NCBI GenBank assembly: GCA_027296805.1
Contig: JAPUIR010000092.1
Location: forward strand, 1 to 8,473
DNA: 8,473 nt
Origin: Chloroflexota bacterium
Lineage (GTDB): Bacteria > Chloroflexota > Dehalococcoidia > Bin125
Direction of reading: 5' to 3'
The position numbers and the translations under genes are program-made. The notes beneath the pieces are model-generated. The model was not told the origin of the DNA and searched no databases. It saw only the letters and a program-made list of their open reading frames with translations. Below are positions 1 to 7,684 of the stretch, piece by piece; the stretch's first letter is position 1, and every line of letters starts with the position of its first letter.

Positions 1-49
1 GCGCGGATACCCCCCAGTCAAGTGCGCTACCAGACTGCGCCCCTCCCCG
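1..49 (-). tRNA. 5' half of tRNA-Pro (anticodon GGG), interrupted or degenerate and cut by the window edge
   Basis: Read on the minus strand from base 49, the sequence gives a tRNA 5' half: acceptor strand CGGGGAG, D-stem GCGC on both sides of a D-loop with the conserved A14, G18G19 and A21, then A26, stem strand CTTGA and loop CTGGGGG with U33 and anticodon GGG. C at position 1 and this D-arm are typical of bacterial tRNA-Pro. Two things are wrong. Position 8 is G instead of the near-universal U. After the anticodon loop the expected TCAAG is replaced by GTATC, which does not pair with CTTGA. It may be an integration or recombination remnant, an intron-interrupted gene, or an assembly-edge artefact. 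A weak -10-like TACGAT lies at 67-62, about 13 nt upstream. The remaining 3' half would lie outside the window. Confidence 0.55.
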
Positions 50-140
50 ACGCCGGCAGGCATCGTATCCCCGGCTGCGGCGATGAACCCACCCCGCGCG
101 ACGGGCGTGTGCCGAGGGTGGGCGCCTGGGGGTGGGTGCG

Positions 141-200
141 CTGTTTGGGTGTGGCCGGACCTATTTGGGTGCGGTCGGACTTGTTGGGGTCTGGCCGGGG
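141..200. repeat. three imperfect 20-bp tandem repeats across the amidohydrolase stop codon
   Basis: Three head-to-tail 20-bp units occupy 141-160, 161-180 and 181-200. Units 1 and 2 agree at 17 of 20 positions, and units 1 and 3 at 15 of 20. On the minus strand the unit reads roughly GTCCGRCCRCACCCAAAYAG. Units 2 and 3 encode the Thr/Pro-rich end of the amidohydrolase (reading TPTSPTAPK) and its TAG stop lies in unit 2. The matching place in unit 1 is CAG. The period is not a multiple of three, so each added copy shifts the frame. This fits local slippage duplication at the 3' end of the gene. Confidence 0.75.
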
Positions 201-1078
201 GTCTCGGCTTCGATCTCGCCGAAGGCTTCGGCGGCGTTGCGGTACCAGATGCGGTCGCGGTCGCGGGGGCTGAGGTGGAGGCGGTCGAACATGGCGTGGA
301 AGCGATCGACGTGCTCGGGGATCTCCTCGACGCCGCAGTCGGAGCCGAAGGTGAGCTTTTCGACGCCGATCTCTTGACCCACGTAGCCGCCCTGCTCGGC
401 GTGCTGCTCGATGGTCTCGCCGCCGGAGAGGTCGAACAGCACGCGCGGCCGCCAGCGGGCGACGGAGGCGGCGTCCTGGTAGTAGCCCTGGTTGCCGAGA
501 TGCGCGCCGATGATCCAGAGGTCGGGGCAGCGGTTGGCGATGGTCTCAAGGTGGAAGGGGAGCATGTAGGCGGCCGAGGTGAGACGGGGTCCGCGCTCGC
601 GCATGCGTTCGCGCCAGTAGTCGTGGCGCTGGGCGGCCTCGTGGTCTCGGCTGGGGTGGGTGCGGGAGTAGTCGACGGCGCCGCCGATGACGCCCATGTG
701 GAAGACGACGGGCCAGTGCAGTCGCTCGGCCTGCTCGTAGAGGGGGAGGTAGGTTTCGTGGTCGTAGGGGCGGGGCGGGCCGATGAGCTTGCCGCCGCGG
801 TAGCCGATGTCGTGAAGGCGCTGGATCTCGTCGGTGGTGGTGGTCTCGGGGTCGATGACGGCGACGGGGACGAGGGTGTCGTGGGGGAGGAGGTGGCGGA
901 GGGCGGTGTCGTGATCGGGGCCGAAGCGGCCGCCACTGAGGACCGAGGCGCGGACGATGTGGTGTTCCGCCATCACTTGGACCAGCTTTTCGACCCGCGG
1001 CGCGGGGTCGCTGTCGGGGTTGCGCCAGTCGAAGGGGAAGTGGACGTGGGTATCCCAGATCCGGAGGGGGTCGGTCAC
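161..1078 (-). CDS. amidohydrolase family protein (Amidohydrolase_2 / COG2159 type TIM-barrel metal hydrolase)
   Basis: A 305-residue cytoplasmic protein with no signal peptide. The metal-site pattern of the amidohydrolase superfamily is in order: D9-T-H11-x-H13 at the end of strand 1, H127 in VVFHMG, H193 in IIGAHLGN and D247 in FGSDCG. These match the two strand-1 histidines, the later histidines and the catalytic Asp of a mononuclear metal hydrolase or decarboxylase. About 45 polar residues between H127 and the helix before H193 (rich in His, Arg and Glu) probably form a lid over the active site. The substrate cannot be read from sequence; members of this family hydrolyse or decarboxylate varied small carboxylates. 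The GTG start is well supported, because AAGGAG lies 5 nt upstream. The last ten or so residues are Thr/Pro-rich and come from the tandem repeat. It is divergent from the membrane-protein/sigma pair and has no operon partner in view. Confidence 0.88.
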   Translation of the reverse strand: MTDPLRIWDTHVHFPFDWRNPDSDPAPRVEKLVQVMAEHHIVRASVLSGGRFGPDHDTALRHLLPHDTLVPVAVIDPETTTTDEIQRLHDIGYRGGKLIGPPRPYDHETYLPLYEQAERLHWPVVFHMGVIGGAVDYSRTHPSRDHEAAQRHDYWRERMRERGPRLTSAAYMLPFHLETIANRCPDLWIIGAHLGNQGYYQDAASVARWRPRVLFDLSGGETIEQHAEQGGYVGQEIGVEKLTFGSDCGVEEIPEHVDRFHAMFDRLHLSPRDRDRIWYRNAAEAFGEIEAETPGQTPTSPTAPK

Positions 1079-1235
1079 GATCTCTCCTTGTGGGTTGCGG
1101 GTCAGCGTATCGACTCTGCGTCGACGCGCTAGGGCGAATGTGACGGGTTAACAGCTGGGGTCCGGACGCGCGTAACGAATCGTGCCGATCTCCGCCAGTT
1201 AAGTAAGAACGAAGTTTTTCCGGACGGGGCAGCGC
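1079..1235. promoter_or_regulatory. divergent intergenic region with two outward promoters expected
   Basis: This 157-bp spacer separates the minus-strand amidohydrolase from the plus-strand membrane-protein gene, so both promoters should lie here. On the minus strand AAGGAG at 1089-1084 is a strong ribosome binding site for the amidohydrolase GTG. On the plus side an in-frame TAA at 1200-1202 closes the frame upstream of ATG 1236, and the nearest Shine-Dalgarno-like stretch is the weak ACGGGG at 1224-1229. Bases 1198-1220 are clearly more AT-rich than their surroundings and are the likeliest place for the -10 and start site of the plus-strand transcript. I could not assign a convincing -35/-10 pair, nor a GGAAC-type ECF promoter. 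GCGTCGACGC at 1118-1127 is a perfect 10-bp palindrome. Confidence 0.4.
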
Positions 1236-3488
1236 ATGGCATCTGACACCAACATTCCCTCGGGCGGCGACCCGGCGGAGATGATTCCCGGGTTTTCCGA
1301 TCTGTGGGAGGGAGCGCGTTCGCTCGACGCCGACCGCATCTGGCAGCGCATCGAAATCGGTCTTGACGAAGTGGAGCGTGCCCCGATGGCGAAAACCCCG
1401 ATCCTTCGGTTCACGACGATCACCCGGACGGCGCGGCGGACGGCGACGATGGCCGCCGGGAGCGCGATCGCAGCGGGGATCGCGCTGGGGCTGGTGCTGG
1501 GCACGTCTGGGAGCGCCAACGCGGGGTTCCTGGCGGAGGTGGGGCAGTTCTCGCAGGAGACGGACGCGGCGCTGGCCGATGGGGTGCTGTCGGAGGGGGA
1601 GGCTGCGTCGCTGGGTGAGTCGGTTGCGGCGTTGATGGTGCGTATCGAGGCAGGCGATGAACTGTCCGAGCTGAGCGCGGAGGAGTTGGACCAGGTGATC
1701 GGCACGCTGGTCGCCGCTCGGGCGGAACTCAACACGGGCGCGGTGGGCCAAGCGGCCGACGCCGACGCCGCCTTGGATGGGCTGGCCGCGGTGAGCGCCG
1801 CGGTGCGCGCGGAACGCGCGTCGCAGACGAACGGGGAGGCCGTGGTCGCGCTGCCGGCGCTGGGGGGTACGGAGGTGGCGCAGCGGGTGTCGTTGGACGA
1901 CCTGCCACTGACGGTCATCGCGGGCGAGGCCGGATCGATCCAGCTCTCGCGTGTGGACGGACAGCTTCAGGTGACCCGCAGCGCGACGTCCGAAGGATGG
2001 AAGCTCGCGGTGGAGACGCCAAGCGGGCGAGAGATCGAAGTGGTCTTCAGCCAGGGCCCTGCGCAAGTGCGGATCAGCGCCCAGAGTGGCGACGAGGATG
2101 TGCGCATCGCTCTCTCGTCAGAGGATGAGTCTGACGACGGAGCGAACGGCGGCGGCGATGAGCCGTCCGTTGATTCGATCGTGGTGGGTGTGGCGGGCGT
2201 CGTGGTGCTGGAGTACACGGACGAAGCGGTGAGGCTTGTCGAGCTCGATCTGGCCGAGGGCTGGGAGCTCGTCGGCGAGAGCACAGACGGGACCACGCTG
2301 AGCCTCGATCTGGCGAGCGCGTCCGGACAGGCACGATTGACGGCCAGCGTCACGGATGGCGTGCTGGCGGTGGAGATCGTGGTCGACGAGGACGACGCCG
2401 ACGCTGCCGCCAGTGTTCTGGAGGATGGCGCCATCCGGCGCTTCCCGATCGATGGGGAGCTTTGGGAGAAGACGTTCGTGCTTGAGGGCGGGTCGGTCAC
2501 GATTCAGGTGACCGAGACCAGCATCGAAAGCTTGGACGTCGAGGCGGCGGACGGCTGGGAGGTCAGCACGGAGCGGATCGAGGGTCGTGAGGCGCGGGTG
2601 GAGTTCGAGATGGATGACGTGCGGTCGCGCTTTAAGGCGGAGCTGACCGGTGGGGGTTTGCAGGTCAAGATCGAGACGCTCGACCGGTCAGACGACGACG
2701 CGGCGGACGACCTCGACGGCGCCGAGGACGCGGCCGGCGATTTGGAGGAGGACGGTGACGAAGAGGACGAGGAGTTGGGCGTCCAGCGCTTCCCGATCGA
2801 GGGGGAGTTGTGGGAGACGTTTGCACTCGAGGGCGGCACGGTGACTATCCACGTGACCGAGACCGGCATCGAGGAGCTGGAAGTGGACGCTGTCGAAGGC
2901 TGGGACGTCACGACGGAACGGATCGCGGGTCGTGAGGCGCGGGTGGAGTTCGAGCAAGACGAGACGCGGGTGCGCTTCAAGGCAGAGGTCGCGGGCGGGC
3001 GTCTCCAAGTCAAGATCGAGACTCTCGATCGAGACGCCGCCGACGCCGCTGACGCCGCCGACGAGGATGACGCCGACGATGCCGGCCAGGTGCGGGTTTT
3101 CCCGGTGCCGGGAGTCGCTGTCGTGCAAATCAAGTTCGATGACGACGCGATCAACGAGGTGCGGGTCGTGACACGGCGCGGTTGGGAGGCGGAGGTCGCG
3201 CAGGGGATCGATCGGGTCACGGTGATCTTCACTGAGGATGGTGAGGGAACGGAGATTGTTTTCGAGGCCGAGCTCCGAGATGGTGAGTTGACGGCGGTGA
3301 CGGACGACCAGGCAGGCCGAGGCGGTCGCGCCGATGAGTCCGACGATCTCGATAACGACGCGCCCGACTCCGAGAGGGGCCGAGGCCGCTTCGACGACGA
3401 CGGCGATCGTGGAAATGGTCGTGGGCCGAGCGACCCCGACGACGATGAGGATGAGGCCGACGAAGAGCAGGACGACGCCGACGAGTAG
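1236..3488 (+). CDS. acidic membrane-anchored or exported protein with five Gly-Trp beta-repeats; putative partner of the downstream sigma factor
   Basis: A 750-residue protein of no family I recognise. Residues 1-71 would be cytoplasmic, with helical RIWQRIEIGLDEVE (34-47) and a basic stretch RTARR (64-68). Residues 72-90 form one hydrophobic segment, followed by an AxA-like site (SANA, 93-96). Residues 97-170 are helical and 171-226 Ala-rich. Five similar beta-rich units follow at about 227-293, 315-383, 402-484, 518-599 and 620-688. Each is centred on a Gly-Trp pair (W255, W343, W441, W556, W650), and they are separated by Asp/Glu-rich linkers. An acidic, low-complexity tail runs from 689 to 750. 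ATG 1236 is the first start after an in-frame stop. ATG 1386 (M51), with GGAG 9 nt upstream, would instead give a protein with a normal signal peptide. The sigma gene starts 21 bp downstream, so an anti-sigma or co-regulator role is inferred; the HxxxCxxC zinc motif is absent. Confidence 0.85.
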   Translation: MASDTNIPSGGDPAEMIPGFSDLWEGARSLDADRIWQRIEIGLDEVERAPMAKTPILRFTTITRTARRTATMAAGSAIAAGIALGLVLGTSGSANAGFLAEVGQFSQETDAALADGVLSEGEAASLGESVAALMVRIEAGDELSELSAEELDQVIGTLVAARAELNTGAVGQAADADAALDGLAAVSAAVRAERASQTNGEAVVALPALGGTEVAQRVSLDDLPLTVIAGEAGSIQLSRVDGQLQVTRSATSEGWKLAVETPSGREIEVVFSQGPAQVRISAQSGDEDVRIALSSEDESDDGANGGGDEPSVDSIVVGVAGVVVLEYTDEAVRLVELDLAEGWELVGESTDGTTLSLDLASASGQARLTASVTDGVLAVEIVVDEDDADAAASVLEDGAIRRFPIDGELWEKTFVLEGGSVTIQVTETSIESLDVEAADGWEVSTERIEGREARVEFEMDDVRSRFKAELTGGGLQVKIETLDRSDDDAADDLDGAEDAAGDLEEDGDEEDEELGVQRFPIEGELWETFALEGGTVTIHVTETGIEELEVDAVEGWDVTTERIAGREARVEFEQDETRVRFKAEVAGGRLQVKIETLDRDAADAADAADEDDADDAGQVRVFPVPGVAVVQIKFDDDAINEVRVVTRRGWEAEVAQGIDRVTVIFTEDGEGTEIVFEAELRDGELTAVTDDQAGRGGRADESDDLDNDAPDSERGRGRFDDDGDRGNGRGPSDPDDDEDEADEEQDDADE
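2439..3032 (+). repeat. recent duplicate pair of repeat units (units 3 and 4)
   Basis: Unit 3 (2439-2687, residues 402-484) and unit 4 (2787-3032, residues 518-599) match at about 62 of 83 aligned residues with a single one-residue gap. Both start RFPI(D/E)GELWE and end LQVKIETLDR, and both share GREARVEFE. The two starts are 348 bp apart. The intervening linker (485-517) is almost all Asp, Glu, Ala and Gly. Most substitutions are conservative (D/E, S/T, A/V), which points to a duplication kept under selection. Confidence 0.85.
3033..3059 (+). repeat. 9-bp tandem repeat coding Asp-Ala-Ala x3
   Basis: Three consecutive 9-bp units GACGCCGCC / GACGCCGCT / GACGCCGCC encode DAADAADAA at residues 600-608, followed by further Asp-rich codons. 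They lie in the linker between repeat units 4 and 5. Gain or loss of units would keep the frame, so linker length could vary between strains. Confidence 0.7.
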
Positions 3489-3509
3489 TCCCAGGCAGGG
3501 GGCGGCGCG

Positions 3510-4139
3510 GTGGCGGGAGCGGTGGAGCTGGGGGCGCCGCCGCAGCAGGCGGAGCGCGTGGTGCCATCCCTCGTGAGCCGCGCCGCCGACCCCCGGGTCG
3601 TCGAGCGCGCTCGCGATGGTGATCGTGATGCGTTCTCTCTCTTGTTTCGGCAGACCGTCGATGCCGTGGGCCGCTATGTGGTGACGATTCTGGGCGACAG
3701 CGATGCGGCGGAGGATGTCGTCTCCGAGACGTTCCTCGATGCGTGGCGGCAGCTGCCCCGGCTGCGCCGGCCGGATCGCTTCGAGGCCTGGCTGTTTCGC
3801 ATCGCCCGCAACCGCGCGATCGATGCGTTGCGTGGGCGCGAGGCGTCGCCCGTGGAGGACGCCGATTTGAACGAACCCGATCAGCAGGTCCTGCCGGAGG
3901 AATTCGTGCTGCAGCGGGAACGCTCGGAGCGGCTGCGGTCCGCGATGTTGACGCTGCCCGCCGACTATCAGCAGGTGGTCCTGCTGCGCTTGGTGCGCGG
4001 GCTGTCGCACGCGGAGATCGCTTCGCAGACGGGGCGCTCCGAGGGGGCGTCTCGCGTGCTGCTGTTCCGGGCCTTGAAGAACCTGCGCGAGGAGCTGGGT
4101 TCGACTGAGCGAGGGCGGGCCCCGGGCCGGGCAAGTTAA
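3510..4139 (+). CDS. RNA polymerase sigma-70 factor, ECF type
   Basis: A 209-residue sigma factor with only regions 2 and 4, as in the ECF group. Region 2 spans about 30-111: DAFSLLF helix, then GDSDAAEDVVSETFLDAW (62-79, the core-polymerase-binding region 2.2), then RFEAWLFRIARNRAIDALRGRE (90-111, regions 2.3-2.4 that recognise the -10). A 30-residue linker leads to region 4 (about 140-196) with LPADYQQVVLLRLVRGLSH and a helix-turn-helix AEIASQTGRSEGASRVLLF that reads the -35. The start is uncertain. GTG 3510 has a GGGGG stretch about 7 nt upstream; GTG 3561 (GGAG 6 nt upstream) or GTG 3573 would remove 17 or 21 residues of unconserved N-terminus without touching region 2. It lies 21 bp after the repeat-protein gene and is probably co-transcribed with it. 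Its stop codon overlaps the mfd stop. Confidence 0.93.
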   Translation: MAGAVELGAPPQQAERVVPSLVSRAADPRVVERARDGDRDAFSLLFRQTVDAVGRYVVTILGDSDAAEDVVSETFLDAWRQLPRLRRPDRFEAWLFRIARNRAIDALRGREASPVEDADLNEPDQQVLPEEFVLQRERSERLRSAMLTLPADYQQVVLLRLVRGLSHAEIASQTGRSEGASRVLLFRALKNLREELGSTERGRAPGRAS

Positions 4140-7100
4140 GCGGCTTCGCTCGCCTCTTGCAGGCGCGTCAAGGAATCCTCCAGCACGTCCATCCAGTCGG
4201 GTTCGTCGCGTGCGGGGCGATAGCGCATGATGGTGCGGCCCACGCTGAAACTGCCGGGAAGCGCCAGGTTGCGCTGGCGGTCGTTGAACTGCAAGCCCTC
4301 GGCCAGGCGGAGCACCAAGTACCCCTCCATGCTCAGCAGCGATTCCGCGCCGAGTCGGGCGGCGAGGCCGCGAAGGCGGACCATGCGAAGCAGCATGAGG
4401 ACGGGAGGCGGCGGTTCGCCGAAGCGATCGCGCAGATCCGCTTCGACCCGGGCGACGTCGGCGGGCTCATCGCCGGCGGCCAGGCGCTGGTAGATCTGGA
4501 GACGGGCGTTGACGTCGTCGATGTAGGAGGGGGGCAGGTGCGCGGCGAGGGGGAGGTCGATGGAGACGGTGGGTCCGCGCCGGGGGGAGTCGGGGCGGCG
4601 GCCTTCGCGGTGTGCCTTGCTGCGTTCGACGGCGTCGGCCAGGAGCTGGGTGTAGAGCTCGAAGCCGATCGCCCCGATCTGCCCACTCTGCTCCGAACCC
4701 AGCAGGTTGCCCGCGCCCCGGATCTCGAGGTCCTTCTGGGCGATTTGGAAGCCGGCGCCCAGCTCCGTGGCCTCGAAGACGGTTTGGAGGCGCTTCTGTG
4801 CGATTTCGGTGAGGGCGTGGTCGCGGTCGTAGAGGAGGTAGGCGTAGGCGCGCTCGGCACCCCGACCAACGCGCCCGCGGAGCTGGTACATCTGGGCCAG
4901 GCCAAGCAGTTGGGCCTTGTGCAGGATGATGGTGTTGACGTTGGAGATGTCGAGGCCGGATTCGATGATGGTGGTGCAGACGAGGACATCCGACTTTCCG
5001 GCAACGAATTCCGCCATTACCCGTTCGAGCTTCTCCTCCGCCATTTGACCGTGGCCGACGGCGAAGCTCGCTTCGGGGACGAGTTTGCGCAGCCAGCGAA
5101 CGGTGGCATCGATGCTGCGGACGCGGTTGTGGACGAAGTAGACCTGGCCCCCACGCTCGACCTCCCGCACGATCGCTTCGCGCACGACCTGGTCCTCGGT
5201 CTCCATGACGTAGGTGGTGATGGGGAGCCGCTCTTCTGGCGGGGTCTCGATGGTGGACATGTCGCGGATGCCGGTCACGGCCATGTGCAGAGTGCGGGGG
5301 ATGGGGGTGGCGGAGAGGGTGAGGACGTCGACCTCCTGGCGCATGCGCTTGAGTGTCTCTTTGTGAGCGACACCGAAGCGCTGCTCCTCATCGATGATGA
5401 GGAGGCCGAGGTCCTTGAACTGCACGTCTTTGCCGAGCATGCGGTGGGTGCCGATGAGCAGGTCGATGCGACCGACCTCGAGGTCGTCCAGAATGGCGCG
5501 CTGTTCCTGTGGCGAGCGGAAGCGGGAGAGCATCTCCACGCGGGCGGGGAAGGGGGCCATCCGTTCGCGGAAGGTGTTGTAGTGCTGCTGCGCGAGGACG
5601 GTGGTGGGGACGAGCATGGCGACCTGACGTCCGCCGTTGATGGCCTTGAAGGCGGCGCGCACGGCCACCTCGGTTTTGCCGTAGCCCACGTCGCCCACGA
5701 CGATGCGGTCCATGGGGCGGGGGCGTTCCATGTCGGCCTTGACTTCGCGCACGGCACGCGCTTGGTCGGGGGTCTCCACGTAGGGGAAGGATGCCTCCAG
5801 CTCCATCTGCCAGGCGGTGTCGGGGGGGGCGGCGATGCCGGGCAGGACTTGACGCGAGGCGTAGAGCTCGAGCAGATCTTCGGCCAGCTCCTGGACCGAC
5901 TCTCGTACGCGCTCTTTTGCCCGTGCCCACTGCTGCGTGCCCAGTCGGGTGAGGGCCGGAGGGCGATCGCTGGGGCCGACGTAGCGCTGGACGCGATGGA
6001 GTTGGTCGGTGGGGACCAGGAGGCGGTCGCCGTCGGCGTAGGTGAGTTCGAGGTATTCGCGTTCGCGCCCGCCGATCTCTTCGCGCACGGTGCCGACGAG
6101 TTTGGCGATGCCGTGTTCGATATGGACGACATAATCACCGGGCTGGAGATCGTCGAGGAAGCTTTCGTGCTTGCTGCTGGTAGGCGCGCGCCCGCGGCGT
6201 TGCTTCTGAAAGCCGAAGATCTCAGTGTCCGTGAGGAGGGTGAAGTCGCCCTCGGGGGCTGGGAGGCGCCAGCCAGAGGGGACGCTGCCATGCACGACGG
6301 TGATCTCCCCGGCGGCGGGAGTCGCGGAGAGGTGGCTGACTTCGCTCAGCCTGATGCCGTATTCGCCGAAGAGTTCCGCCAGACGGGGGGCTTGTTGGGA
6401 CGCAAGCACAACGCGATCGCCGCGGTCCTGCATGCGGCGGAGGGCGTCCATTAGCTCGCGCACGCGGCCGCCGTAGCTGTCCGCGCTGAGGAAGCCGATG
6501 CGGCGGGTGGCGGCGGCGCTCGCAGATGGGGTGTCGTCGGCGCCGAAGCGGTGCAGGTCGAGGCGGGGGCGGAGGTCGCGCAGGTGGCCGATGAGTTCGG
6601 CGGCGGGGAGGTGGGGCAGGGGGAGCCCGGAGGGGATCTCTCCGCGTTGTTCCAGGGCTTCGCGCGCGTGCTCAGCAAGGGTGTCGAGTTCGCGAGCGTG
6701 GGCGTCGACGTCGCCGGCCTCATCCCAGACGACGAGGCAATCGGATGGGAGGTGGTCCCAGAGGCCGCCGCGAGCGAGGAAAGGGGTCCAGAAGGCGAGG
6801 TTGTCGGGCAGAGCGTCGCGCTCCATGAGGGCGAGGTCGCGGGCGAAGCCTTCGGCGGTGCGATCGTCGGTGGAGATGTCGTCCATCGTGAGGATGCTGT
6901 CGGCGAGGTCCGCGAGAAGATCCTGGGCCGCGTCATCGATCGTGGCTTCGACGGCGGGGTTGAGCGAGGCCGACTCGAGCCGTTCGACGGAGCGCTGGCT
7001 GCGGGGGTCGAAGCGTCGCAGGCTCTCGACCTCGTCGCCGAAGAGTTCGAGGCGAAGGGGGAGGTCGGAGGTGGCGGGGTAGATGTCGACGATGCCGCCG

Positions 7101-7684
7101 CGCCGGGCGAACGTGCCTGGTTCGTCGACCACGGAGGCCCGGCGATAGCCCGCCGCGTCCAAGGCACTTACCAGCTGATCCAGATTGAGCCGCGCGCCCT
7201 GCTGGAGGGTGGGCAAGACGCTGCTGAGGCCGGCGGTGCGTTGCCCCAGGGCCTGAATGTCGCTGATGACGAGGGGTTCGCGCCTTGCCGCGAGAGCCGC
7301 GATCACGCTCAGCCTGGTGTGGACGGCTTCGCGGTCATGGGAGCGATGTTCGTAGGGCACGGTCTCGCGGGTGGGGAAGCGAAGGAGGGGGCGCTGATCG
7401 GTGGGGTGGAGCCAGATCTGGAGGTCGTCGTGGAGGGCGGCGGCCTGGTTGGGGCGGGCGCTGATGACGAGGATGGGGCCTTGAACGATGCCGGCGAGGG
7501 CAGCGACGATGGGAGCCTTGGCGCCGTCGGGCGCGCCGAGGGTGATGTGGGTGGGGCCGCTGCCGGCGTCCTGGGCCTGGGAGAGCGCACGCTGGACGGC
7601 CTGGGCGACTGCGGGCAGCAGCCCGCCGAGTGGTGCGTTCCCGGTGGTGGGTTCGGAGCTGATGACCACGTTACGCAACGCCAA
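4136..7684 (-). CDS. mfd: transcription-repair coupling factor Mfd
   Basis: An 1182-residue ATP-dependent translocase (E. coli Mfd has 1148). It displaces RNA polymerase stalled at DNA lesions and recruits UvrA for nucleotide excision repair. Domains in order: UvrB-like N-terminal part (about 25-360, with the UvrB-type [16 protein letters not shown] near 188-203); RNA polymerase-interacting CarD-like domain (about 512-570, [17 protein letters not shown] to RYVG); RecG-type helicase core with Walker A GDVGYGKT (664-671), DEEQ (765-768), SAT (791-793) and QLRGRVGR (934-941); C-terminal TRCF domain (about 1035-1140, [18 protein letters not shown]). All key motifs are intact. The start is unclear: an in-frame TGA at 7714-7712 leaves TTG 7684, TTG 7678 or GTG 7669, none with a strong ribosome binding site. 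It is convergent with the sigma gene and lies 87 bp downstream of the right-edge gene on the same strand. Confidence 0.97.
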   Translation of the reverse strand: MALRNVVISSEPTTGNAPLGGLLPAVAQAVQRALSQAQDAGSGPTHITLGAPDGAKAPIVAALAGIVQGPILVISARPNQAAALHDDLQIWLHPTDQRPLLRFPTRETVPYEHRSHDREAVHTRLSVIAALAARREPLVISDIQALGQRTAGLSSVLPTLQQGARLNLDQLVSALDAAGYRRASVVDEPGTFARRGGIVDIYPATSDLPLRLELFGDEVESLRRFDPRSQRSVERLESASLNPAVEATIDDAAQDLLADLADSILTMDDISTDDRTAEGFARDLALMERDALPDNLAFWTPFLARGGLWDHLPSDCLVVWDEAGDVDAHARELDTLAEHAREALEQRGEIPSGLPLPHLPAAELIGHLRDLRPRLDLHRFGADDTPSASAAATRRIGFLSADSYGGRVRELMDALRRMQDRGDRVVLASQQAPRLAELFGEYGIRLSEVSHLSATPAAGEITVVHGSVPSGWRLPAPEGDFTLLTDTEIFGFQKQRRGRAPTSSKHESFLDDLQPGDYVVHIEHGIAKLVGTVREEIGGREREYLELTYADGDRLLVPTDQLHRVQRYVGPSDRPPALTRLGTQQWARAKERVRESVQELAEDLLELYASRQVLPGIAAPPDTAWQMELEASFPYVETPDQARAVREVKADMERPRPMDRIVVGDVGYGKTEVAVRAAFKAINGGRQVAMLVPTTVLAQQHYNTFRERMAPFPARVEMLSRFRSPQEQRAILDDLEVGRIDLLIGTHRMLGKDVQFKDLGLLIIDEEQRFGVAHKETLKRMRQEVDVLTLSATPIPRTLHMAVTGIRDMSTIETPPEERLPITTYVMETEDQVVREAIVREVERGGQVYFVHNRVRSIDATVRWLRKLVPEASFAVGHGQMAEEKLERVMAEFVAGKSDVLVCTTIIESGLDISNVNTIILHKAQLLGLAQMYQLRGRVGRGAERAYAYLLYDRDHALTEIAQKRLQTVFEATELGAGFQIAQKDLEIRGAGNLLGSEQSGQIGAIGFELYTQLLADAVERSKAHREGRRPDSPRRGPTVSIDLPLAAHLPPSYIDDVNARLQIYQRLAAGDEPADVARVEADLRDRFGEPPPPVLMLLRMVRLRGLAARLGAESLLSMEGYLVLRLAEGLQFNDRQRNLALPGSFSVGRTIMRYRPARDEPDWMDVLEDSLTRLQEASEAA

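Larger units (their letters stand above)
1914..3299 (+). repeat. five-fold protein-coding repeat of a 70-85-residue Gly-Trp domain
   Basis: Within the 750-residue protein the same pattern recurs five times: a hydrophobic beta strand, an acidic turn, a strand with alternating valines, then E/D/R-Gly-Trp. This is followed by a charged strand (REARVEF or similar), a strand ending in an aromatic or a hydrophobic residue plus Lys/Glu, a Gly turn and a final valine-rich strand. The Gly-Trp pairs lie at codons 254-255, 342-343, 440-441, 555-556 and 649-650, spaced 88, 98, 115 and 94 residues apart. Most of the spacing variation comes from the acidic linkers. Units 1, 2 and 5 are diverged from each other, while units 3 and 4 are close copies. 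Confidence 0.75.

Noticed and set aside
1118..1127. 10-bp palindrome GCGTCGACGC in the divergent spacer as an operator
   Set aside because: A 10-bp palindrome made largely of CG steps is not rare in GC-rich DNA, and there is no second copy or clear promoter beside it.
83..1132. Open frames opposite the amidohydrolase (plus strand 83-1132) and across the 1.0-2.1 kb region (minus strand 546-2066)
   Set aside because: Both overlap genes with clear family motifs or repeats. Their translations are low-complexity (Gly/Val/Ala or Arg/Pro-rich), and the second would cross both a real gene and the divergent promoter region.
1236..1450. Zinc-binding anti-sigma domain at the N-terminus of the repeat protein
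   Set aside because: There is no His or Cys in the first 70 residues, so the HxxxCxxC motif is absent. Any anti-sigma role would have to use a different fold.
1563..1601. EF-hand-like stretch (ADGVLSEGE) in the repeat protein
   Set aside because: Only the fifth Asp, the Gly, a hydrophobic residue and the last Glu of the loop fit. Loop positions 1 and 3 are Ala and Leu, so calcium binding is not supported.
4107..4151. GAGCGA (4107-4112) and TCGCTC (4146-4151) as a bidirectional terminator stem
   Set aside because: The loop would be over 30 nt, the stem is only 6-8 bp with a wobble, and no T-run follows on either strand.
4157..6454. Open frame of 765 codons on the plus strand, antisense to mfd, and a similar one of 401 codons at 6551-7756
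   Set aside because: The minus strand carries all Mfd motifs in order. The plus-strand translations are Gly/Ala/Val/Asp-rich without recognisable motifs, as expected for the antisense frame of a GC-rich gene.
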